A stretch of DNA of 11,716 nt from Bacillota bacterium (GTDB lineage Bacteria > Bacillota > Clostridia > Oscillospirales > Ruminococcaceae), in assembly GCA_023451415.1 (NCBI GenBank), contig JAEXZK010000114.1:1-11716 (forward strand). Direction: 5' to 3'. The position numbers and the translations under genes were made by a program. The number at the start of each line of letters is the position of its first letter. Within the stretch, counting starts at the first letter, position 1. The notes beneath the pieces were generated by a model, which was given only the letters and a program-made list of their open reading frames with translations, made no database searches and was not told the DNA's origin. Positions 1-6,200 of this stretch are shown piece after piece.

Positions 1-659
1 CGGCGCAGCTCTCCGGCCAGGGGCAGGAGCTCCCGGGGCCCCAGGGAGCAGTTGATGCCCACCGCGTCCGCCCCCAGCCCCTCCAGGGTGAGGGCCATGG
101 AGGAGACACAGCAGCCGGTAAAGGTGCGCCCGGTGCCCTCAAAGGTCATGGTGCACAGCGCCGGGAGGCTGCAATTTTCTTTGGCGGCAAGGAGGGCGGC
201 ACGGGCTTCGCTGAGGTCGGTCATGGTCTCGATGGCGATGAGGTCGGCCCCGGCGGCTGCCCCCGCCTTCACCTGGCGGGCAAAGTGCCGGTAAGCCTCC
301 TCAAAGGTGAGGGTGCCGGTGGGCTCCAGAAGCTGGCCCAAAGGCCCCAGGTCCAGCCCCACCAGCGCGCCGAAGGGAGCGGCGGCCTCCTTGGCCAGCC
401 CCACAGCGGCAGAAATGACCTCCTCAGGGGTGCGGCCGGTCCGCTCCAGTTTCAGGGCGCTGGCGCCAAAGGTATTGGCATAGACCACATGAGAGCCGCT
501 CTCCAGATAACGGCGGTGGATGTCCAGGAGCCAATGGGGGTGCTCCAGGGCCACCAATTCCGGGCAGGCCCCCACCGGCAGCCCCCGCTGCTGGAGCATG
601 GTGCCCATGGCACCGTCCAGCAGGATATATTCTTCCTGCAAAAGTGCTTTAAAGTCCAC
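1..659 (-). CDS. metH: Cobalamin-dependent methionine synthase, N-terminal homocysteine-binding part (partial)
   Basis: The visible 219 residues form the start of the homocysteine S-methyltransferase domain, which transfers a methyl group from methylcobalamin to homocysteine in the cytoplasm as the last step of methionine synthesis. Seen in the sequence: LLDGAMGTML at residues 13-22, the ANTFGAS block that follows in this family, and GINCSLGP, in which Cys204 corresponds to the first zinc-ligand cysteine (Cys247 of E. coli MetH). The other two zinc cysteines and the folate, cobalamin and any activation domains lie beyond the left edge, so full-length MetH versus a short methyltransferase cannot be decided directly. 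The GTG start at 659 is chosen because an AGGAGG lies six bases upstream and the homology begins at once. It is third in a metF-activator-metH operon, 124 bases after the activator gene. Confidence 0.9.
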   Translation of the reverse strand, partial: MDFKALLQEEYILLDGAMGTMLQQRGLPVGACPELVALEHPHWLLDIHRRYLESGSHVVYANTFGASALKLERTGRTPEEVISAAVGLAKEAAAPFGALVGLDLGPLGQLLEPTGTLTFEEAYRHFARQVKAGAAAGADLIAIETMTDLSEARAALLAAKENCSLPALCTMTFEGTGRTFTGCCVSSMALTLEGLGADAVGINCSLGPRELLPLAGELR

Positions 660-665
660 AGTGTT

Positions 666-671
666 CCTCCT
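666..671 (-). promoter_or_regulatory. Shine-Dalgarno site that fixes the GTG start of metH
   Basis: Read on the minus strand this is AGGAGG, six bases before the GTG at 659. No ATG in the frame has comparable support, so it decides the start of the partial metH gene. Confidence 0.8.
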
Positions 672-704
672 TTATGGTACTGGCCTGAGATGTATGCAGG
701 GCCT

Positions 705-723
705 CCCGGCTCCTATGCCCGGG
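705..723 (-). other. Small GC-rich inverted repeat in the gap before metH
   Basis: Five bases (CCCGG) at 705-709 pair with CCGGG at 719-723 around a nine-base loop, inside the 124-base gap between the activator gene and metH. No U-run follows on the minus strand, so it does not look like an intrinsic terminator. It could be a processing or attenuation hairpin or chance pairing in GC-rich DNA. The same gap contains an AT-rich stretch near 729-743 but no convincing promoter. Confidence 0.3.
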
Positions 724-783
724 CGCTTCATATACATATATAAGGAATGCCTCGCCGTCGGGCCGGGGCCGGTCTTTCCCACA

Positions 784-1485
784 TTATTCAGAGGCCGTCC
801 CCGCCGCCGTACCGGGGCAGCCCGCGCCCTCCCCCCGGCGGAAGGGGCAGCTGTCCCGCCGGGAGCAGGAGCGGCAGCCTGCGGGCCTCCCGGCCAGGGG
901 CCTGTCCGATACCCCCAGCAGGGCGGTCACCGATTTGCGGGGGGTGAGGATGCTTTCCCGGGTAGCGCAGAGGCTCATCCGCCGGGGGGCGTCCAAAAGG
1001 GCGAGCAGCTCCCCCTGGAGGCCGATGGGCAGGTCGCCGTAACCGGGGCTGAAGCGGCTGGTAAGGTACTTCCCCGGCAGGGAGGCCGCAATCTCGGCCT
1101 CGGCAAGGTCGCACACCTCCTCCACTGCGGCGGTGGCACAGCAGTCCAGGGTGACCCCCCGTGCAAGATCCTCCACCTGCCAGCGCCGGATGAGGGCATC
1201 CCCTCCGGCCCCCAGGGTGGCGGCCATGAGCACGGCAGCGGAACAGCCTGCCAGGTGCCGGGAAAGATCCTCCCCGGGAAGGGTCAGGCCGCATTCCGGC
1301 AGAAGGACGCGGTCCGCTTCCACCTGGATGGCCAGCTCCCGCCAAAGGGCCTTGGGCCGGACGGCCGCCAGCAGCAGCCGGGAGCATTCCTCCGCCAGGG
1401 CGCGTGTGGCCGGATCGGCGCCGCTTCCGCAGCCCAGGTAGCGCAGCGCCTCATCCTGGGGTATGGAGGTCAGAGCAATATCCAT
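784..1485 (-). CDS. Free-standing MetH activation-domain protein (vitamin B12-dependent methionine synthase activation family)
   Basis: This 233-residue protein resembles the C-terminal activation (S-adenosylmethionine-binding) domain that is fused to MetH in E. coli. The domain binds SAM and supports reductive methylation of oxidised cob(II)alamin, returning inactive enzyme to the cycle. Seen: an R-x-x-P-G-Y-x-x-x-P signature at residues 144-153 (RFSPGYGDLP), matching the SAM-binding motif of the MetH activation domain, then ILTPRKSVTALLGVSD, typical of stand-alone members, and a C-terminal cysteine cluster C204-x2-C207-x5-C213. The ATG at 1485 lies three bases after the metF stop with no strong ribosome site, so translational coupling to metF is likely. 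The arrangement parallels the split system described in Thermotoga maritima (TM0268/TM0269). The family call is firm; activation of the adjacent MetH is inferred from context. Confidence 0.88.
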   Translation of the reverse strand: MDIALTSIPQDEALRYLGCGSGADPATRALAEECSRLLLAAVRPKALWRELAIQVEADRVLLPECGLTLPGEDLSRHLAGCSAAVLMAATLGAGGDALIRRWQVEDLARGVTLDCCATAAVEEVCDLAEAEIAASLPGKYLTSRFSPGYGDLPIGLQGELLALLDAPRRMSLCATRESILTPRKSVTALLGVSDRPLAGRPAGCRSCSRRDSCPFRRGEGAGCPGTAAGTASE

Positions 1486-1488
1486 GGG

Positions 1489-2352
1489 TTATACCCGCAC
1501 AAGGGAGGAGACGCTTTGAGAGATCCTGCGGGCCACCTCCGGGTTGTTCATGGTGTAGAGGTGGATGCCGTCCACCCCGTTGGACACCAGATCCACGATC
1601 TGGTCCACCGCGTAGGCGATGCCCGCGTCCCGGAGAGCCTCGGGGTGGTCCTCGTAGCGGCTCATCATCTTGACGAACTTGGGGGGGAGGCTGGCGCCGC
1701 AGAGGGAGACCATCCGTTCGATCTGCTTCTTATTGACCACCGGCATGATGCCGGCCTGGATGGGAACCTGGATGCCGGCAATCCGCGCCCGCTCCAGGAA
1801 GGAATAGAAGAAGCTGTTGTCAAAGAACAGCTGGGAGATGAGGTGCTCGGCCCCAGCGTCCACCTTCCTGCGGAGGTTGAGGATATCGGAGACTAGGTCG
1901 GGGGATTCCACGTGGCCCTCGGGATAGCAGGCGCCGGAGATGCCGAATCCCCCGGCCTCCCGGAGAAAGGCCACCAGGTCGCTGGCGTGGGAAAAGTCGG
2001 TTTTGGGCGGCAGATCGGGGACACGGTCTCCCCGCAGGGCCATGATGTCCTCCACCCCTTCCCGGCGCAGGCGCTCCGCCAGATCGGCCACCTCCTGCCG
2101 GGTATAGTTGAGGCAGGTGAGGTGTGCCAGGGGACGGATACCATATTTATGCTTTATCAGGGAAGCGATCTGGCAGGTATCCTGGCCGCCTCCCCCGCCC
2201 GCGCCGTAGGTGACGCTGATGAAATCAGGATGGAGACCCTCCAGCTGTTCCAGCGTGCGGTAGATGGTGTCCACGGGGCTCTGCCGTTTGGGGGGGAACA
2301 CCTCAAAGGAAAAAACAGTGGATTTGGTCTTAAAAAGCTGAGAGATACCCAT
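1489..2352 (-). CDS. metF: 5,10-methylenetetrahydrofolate reductase
   Basis: This 287-residue flavoprotein reduces 5,10-methylenetetrahydrofolate to 5-methyltetrahydrofolate, the methyl donor for methionine synthase; the cytoplasmic TIM-barrel fold uses FAD. Seen: SFEVFPPK at residues 15-22 with the catalytic Glu17 (E. coli Glu28), VTYGAGG at 47-53, AHLTC at 76-80, ALRGD at 105-109, YPEGH at 143-147, a QLFFDNSFF block at 174-182 and QAGIMP at 199-204, in the family order and with near-usual length. The ATG at 2352 is preferred over a possible longer frame beginning at 2442 because an AGGAGGG lies six bases upstream (2359-2365), homology starts about ten residues in, and the longer version would begin upstream of the likely promoter. 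It is the first gene of the operon, and its product feeds the metH enzyme encoded downstream. Confidence 0.95.
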   Translation of the reverse strand: MGISQLFKTKSTVFSFEVFPPKRQSPVDTIYRTLEQLEGLHPDFISVTYGAGGGGGQDTCQIASLIKHKYGIRPLAHLTCLNYTRQEVADLAERLRREGVEDIMALRGDRVPDLPPKTDFSHASDLVAFLREAGGFGISGACYPEGHVESPDLVSDILNLRRKVDAGAEHLISQLFFDNSFFYSFLERARIAGIQVPIQAGIMPVVNKKQIERMVSLCGASLPPKFVKMMSRYEDHPEALRDAGIAYAVDQIVDLVSNGVDGIHLYTMNNPEVARRISQSVSSLVRV

Positions 2353-2380
2353 AGCCGGCCCTCCTAAAATTGTTTTTTCA

Positions 2381-2409
2381 AGTGTACCGTATTTGCCGCA
2401 GAAATGCAA
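2381..2409 (-). promoter_or_regulatory. Probable sigma-A-type promoter of the metF-metH operon
   Basis: On the minus strand TTGCAT (2404-2409) and TACACT (2381-2386) are separated by exactly 17 bases. The -35 matches 3 of 6 and the -10 matches 4 of 6 consensus bases. Initiation about seven bases beyond the -10 would give a leader of roughly 20 bases carrying the ribosome site but no room for a riboswitch. The call rests on spacing and position only. Confidence 0.5.
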
Positions 2410-2412
2410 TAA

Positions 2413-2428
2413 TGGCAGGGACATGCCA
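2413..2428. promoter_or_regulatory. Inverted repeat TGGCA-N6-TGCCA beside the metF promoter
   Basis: A perfect five-base inverted repeat, TGGCA at 2413-2417 and TGCCA at 2424-2428, sits immediately upstream of the proposed metF -35 box. It could be an operator for a dimeric regulator of the divergent region. The regulator is unknown, and five-base arms can arise by chance. Confidence 0.35.
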
Positions 2429-2493
2429 GAAAAGCTTGTCATTTTTTGGTACCATTTTTTTCAAAATATTTTTCTAAAAAGCATATTTTGTGA

Positions 2494-2521
2494 CGGACAT
2501 GTGACCAGTCTGGGATATGAT
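2494..2521 (+). promoter_or_regulatory. Candidate promoter for the 163-residue protein gene
   Basis: CGGACA (2494-2499, 4 of 6) and TATGAT (2516-2521, 5 of 6) are 16 bases apart on the plus strand. Transcription would start near 2528, about 40 bases before the ATG at 2570. The -35 is weak, and the AT-rich stretch at 2436-2490 offers other less well spaced possibilities. Confidence 0.3.
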
Positions 2522-2533
2522 GAAACCACAATA

Positions 2534-2548
2534 GGCATCAAATATGCC
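2534..2548 (+). other. Small hairpin in the leader of the 163-residue protein gene
   Basis: GGCAT at 2534-2538 and ATGCC at 2544-2548 form a perfect five-base stem with a five-base loop, ending 21 bases before the start codon and just upstream of the purine-rich ribosome site. It shares GGCA/TGCC half-sites with the dyad at 2413-2428, so it may be a second operator or an RNA structure. Confidence 0.35.
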
Positions 2549-2569
2549 AAACAGGAAGGGCGGGGAAGA

Positions 2570-3061
2570 ATGGAGCAAGTCGCAAAAAGCTACGCTATGC
2601 GGCACGGCCTGCCGGTTTATGTAGACCGTTACCAAGAGCTTGAGCTGGCAGGAAGAGTATTTTCTCCTATCGAAGGGCCGGTTCTCTTTGACGGGGTGCT
2701 GTCCCTGCTCAACAGTCTGGACGGCATATGCGATGCTCTCGGCTATCCACAGAATACACACCAGCTGAGGAGCTTTGTGCCCGGGTCTCCGGAACATAGG
2801 GCCGATGCCGCAGAGGAGGCGAAAAGCGTGGAGGAAATTGTCAAGCGGGAAAAAGAAGAGCCAAGAGGGACTGCGGCTACCTTTGTGGTACAGGTCCGGT
2901 TCCGGCAAAACGCCACTTGGCAGGGCTCAATCAAATGGGTGGACTCCGGCAAGGTGCAGAACTTCCGCAGCACACTGGAGCTCATCAATCTGATGGAGGG
3001 CGCGCTTAAGACGACCCAGGGCGCTACCACCGAAGCGGAGTGGGAGGACGACAAAAAGTAA
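2570..3061 (+). CDS. Conserved hypothetical protein with a C-terminal FRQNATWQG-type block
   Basis: This 163-residue protein has no signal peptide or membrane segment that I can see, so it is probably cytoplasmic. It falls into three parts: an N-terminal region (about 1-70), a charged linker rich in Glu and Lys (about 75-100), and a C-terminal block (about 103-147) containing FVVQVRFRQNATWQG, a WVDSG turn and FRSTLELINLMEGAL. From memory, that block recurs in small uncharacterised proteins of Clostridia; I know of no assigned function. The ATG at 2570 is chosen because a purine-rich ribosome site (2553-2568) precedes it and the longer upstream frame reads through the divergent promoter region with atypical, AT-rich sequence. 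It is divergent from metF and co-oriented with the giant surface-protein gene 212 bases downstream. No convincing terminator separates the two, so read-through is possible. Confidence 0.8.
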   Translation: MEQVAKSYAMRHGLPVYVDRYQELELAGRVFSPIEGPVLFDGVLSLLNSLDGICDALGYPQNTHQLRSFVPGSPEHRADAAEEAKSVEEIVKREKEEPRGTAATFVVQVRFRQNATWQGSIKWVDSGKVQNFRSTLELINLMEGALKTTQGATTEAEWEDDKK

Positions 3062-3182
3062 CGGTGCGCGAACGAAAAGGTACAGGTTTTAATTCATTTC
3101 ACAGAGAACTTTTCTGATGCAAAAGCACCCCGCGGGGCACCGGAAATCCGCCCATCGCAGATGATTTGCTTTGTGTACTGTA

Positions 3183-3215
3183 ATTGATCAAAAAATTGTA
3201 CCATATTGATCAAAA
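3183..3215. repeat. Twin ATTGATCAAAA repeats upstream of the giant adhesin gene
   Basis: The 11-base sequence ATTGATCAAAA occurs at 3183-3193 and again at 3205-3215, a 22-base period or about two helical turns. Each copy contains the perfect palindrome TTGATCAA (3184-3191 and 3206-3213). The pair lies 60-90 bases before the TTG start, where a promoter is expected, and looks like a double operator. A weak promoter (TTGTAC at 3196-3201, 17 bases, TTGAAT at 3219-3224) would place the second copy in the spacer. The regulator is not recognised. Confidence 0.45.
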
Positions 3216-3256
3216 TTTTTGAATATAGATGCAGTCAGCAGATAGTTCCACTAAAA

Positions 3257-3267
3257 AGGATGAGGTG
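3257..3267 (+). promoter_or_regulatory. Ribosome binding site that decides the TTG start of the giant gene
   Basis: The purine-rich AGGATGAGGTG ends six bases before the TTG at 3274. The first in-frame ATG, at 3304, is preceded by C-rich sequence with no ribosome site, so TTG is the better start. Confidence 0.7.
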
Positions 3268-3273
3268 AATCAA

Positions 3274-6200
3274 TTGGAGAGAATTTACAGCACCACCGCC
3301 GGCATGAAAAAGGGCACCAAACGCCTTTTGGCCATTGCCCTGGCCGTCCTGATGATGTTCACCAACCTGGGCGACGTTGCCCTGGGCGTGGTGGCATTGG
3401 CAAGCGAGGAGACCGTGGACAGCCTGCCGCTGGCCATTGATCCCTATGCGCTTCAGGAAAAACTGGATGCCATCGTCTCCGGAGAGGGAGAAGAGGCAGA
3501 ACTGGTTCTGCCTTCCTATGGAGATGGCGAAGAAGCGGCTGCTTTGGATGAAAAGCTCCGCGAGGAAGTAGCCGGCTGGCGTGAGGGCAAGCTGCTTCTG
3601 GATGTCGTCACCTTTGAAGAAGACGCCAATGTGGCCGCCCTGGTGGCGGTGACCGCGGATGGCAATACCATCACCGGCCTGTCCATCATCGGCGTCAATA
3701 CCGGCAGCCGGAGCTATGTTTTTGCCACCAGCCTGTCCGGTACCGAGATAACGGCCGCCCGGCTGACGACCGTTACTCTGGAAGCCACCCGGACCGAGCT
3801 CCCGGTGGGCGCTTCCGATACCGATGAGCCCCAAAAGGCTTCCGAAAACGAGGCCTCCGGCGAGATCCCCGTGGGGGTTTCCTCCCTTGTGGCTTCCTCC
3901 GTGGTGTCCAAGGCCGACGGAGACCTGCCTGTGGGCAGCAGCGCCGTGGACAGCGGTGATGACGGCGAGGATGAGGACCCTGTCCTCCCCGGCGCGGTAG
4001 AGGTCAAGACCACAACCAAAACCAAAGCGCTGGATGAAAGCGAGCTCAGTGACCTGTCCGGCTCCAAGGCCAGCTTCTTCCGCAGCCTGCTGGGCGGCTC
4101 CTCCTATGGCATGCCCGTGGGCGCCAGCGGCATCTCCGGCCTGGATATCCAGCCCATGTCCTATGGGGATACTATTACCATTACCAACCATGTGGTGGGT
4201 ACTGCACCAGCAGGAACTACCTTTACCTATCAGCTGTATACTGGCAGCAGCAGTAGTAACCTGGCTCTTCGGGACACTTTTGTTATTCCTGCCAATGGCA
4301 GCGTTACCAAGGTGATGGGTTATAGCTGGGGGAGCTACTTTAAGGTAGTGCAGACCGCCCCCTCCGATATCAATACCTATGTGGCCGTTGGCGATGCCAG
4401 ATATTATGAGAAACAGAACGCATCCGATGTTTCTACCATTTCGGATGGGACAAGAGTAGGCTTTGTCAACGCTTATGCCACCAGCCAGGCCCCCAGCCTC
4501 AGCGGCGATAAGACTGTCACTGACAGAAGCGAGGGCGGCCTGTATGATATTACTGCCAAAATGGAAGTGAGCAGTGGGTTTGAAATTCCTGAAACACCCA
4601 TTCAGACCCCTGCCCCTGCTCAGGTCATTCTGCTTTTGGATCTTTCCAACAGTATGAAATATGGCATGAGCGCCAGCGGCTCCCCCGAGCTGGCGGGAAC
4701 AAACCCCGAGCAGCGTTGGTATGTCACCCGGGAGGCAGCCAAGAGCTTTATTACCAGCATCCTGGGCAATGGTAACCCCGCTAACAATGAAATTGCCATT
4801 ATTGGCTTTTACAGCTATGGCAATAACAACATTAGCGGCAGCAACGTCGATTATGTCACCACCCTGCTTTCCGATTACAGCAGCAACATCGACAGCCTGC
4901 TGAAGAGCTTCTATTACACCACCAATCTGAACGATTTCCGCGGAGAAGACTACGGCGGAACCAACGTGCAGGCCGGCCTGCGCCGCGCCAGAAACCTTCT
5001 GGCCAGCGCCACCAATGATCCAACTAAGGATCAATTCCTGATCCTGATGAGTGACGGTGAAGCCACCAGTTCCATCAGCTACTCCGACAAGGCTAACATC
5101 CCCAACGTAAGCGATGACGATTCCCGCCGGGCGGGCTGGGAGGCTGATCAGATCAAATCTGAACGCCCCGATGTCACTATCTGCACGGTGGGCATTGGCA
5201 ACAGCGCAGCCCTTGGCAACACCGCCAAGCGGACACTGCAGTATATCGCCTCCAACCCCACCAGCGATACCTATCTGCTGGGTGAAAACATCGAGCAGCT
5301 CACTGCCAGATTCAATCAGTTGGTGACTCTAATCAGCCGGTATCAGTTCAATCCTATCAAGAACCAAAACGTTACGTTGACCGATACCATGAGCCAGTAT
5401 GTAGAACTGGTTCATCCCGACGGCAGCCCCATTACCGCAGAAAAACCCTTTAACGAGGCTACCGATGTTGTGAAATCTCACAACAAGGGCACCGTCACCT
5501 ATGATATAGCCACCAAGACTCTTACTTGGACCATATCCGGCGCGGTGGACCCCGCTCCGTATCTGCTGACCTACCACGTCAATGTGCTTCCCCATACCGA
5601 GGGCTTTGTCAGCGGCGACGGAGACCCGGAGACCCAGGTTGGCAGCAGCATCTATACTGCTTTGGAACCTGCGGCGTCCTCGGCACACTTTGACGCCAAT
5701 GCCAGCGCGGTCGTCAGCTCCGAAAACGGCGGAAGCTATACCCTGCCCAAGCCCCAGATCTGGCAAAAGGCCAACGTGGTCAAATTCCAGAAGGTGGGCG
5801 GCAATTCCGCTACCCCACTGGCAGGCGTCACCTTCGAGGCCCATTTGGGCAACGCCTCCGGCCCCGTTGTGGCAAGCGCTACCTCTGACGAGAACGGTTA
5901 TCTGACTATGTACCTCTATGATGACTTTTATGTCATCACCGAGCGCCCCACCATCGGCTATATCGGCATCAATCCCATTACCGCTGATTTCACCGGTAAG
6001 GAGGGCCGTTACGGCAGATACGGCAACAATTCCACAAACTCCACCATTACCACAAATGAAGTTGCTCCCGTCCTGAATACTGACGCATCTATCCCCGCTT
6101 CCGGCATGGCAGGCGTCAGCTATATCCGGGTCAAGAATGACCGTGCCATCGACGGTAAGGTCACTGTCACCAAAAATCTGCTCACCGCTTCCGGCACCCC

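Noticed and set aside
520..1896. A 458-codon plus-strand frame across the methionine operon.
   Set aside because: It runs antisense to metH, the activation gene and metF, each of which has clear family motifs. Its translation is Gly/Pro/Arg-rich and unlike any protein I recognise.
2393..2569. A longer start for the 163-residue protein, adding 59 residues.
   Set aside because: The extension would begin inside the proposed metF promoter, crosses AT-rich regulatory sequence and lacks a ribosome site, whereas the ATG at 2570 follows a purine-rich site.
3116..3163. A possible structured RNA or terminator around the CCCCGCGGGG palindrome at 3128-3137.
   Set aside because: The palindrome leaves no adequate loop, flanking pairings are short and interrupted, and no U-run follows. 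It matches no riboswitch class that I can recall.
674..3204. GTACCAT recurs at 2449-2455 and 3198-3204 on the plus strand and at 674-680 on the minus strand.
   Set aside because: A seven-base word at three intergenic places is weak evidence, positions relative to starts differ, and the flanks are not conserved.
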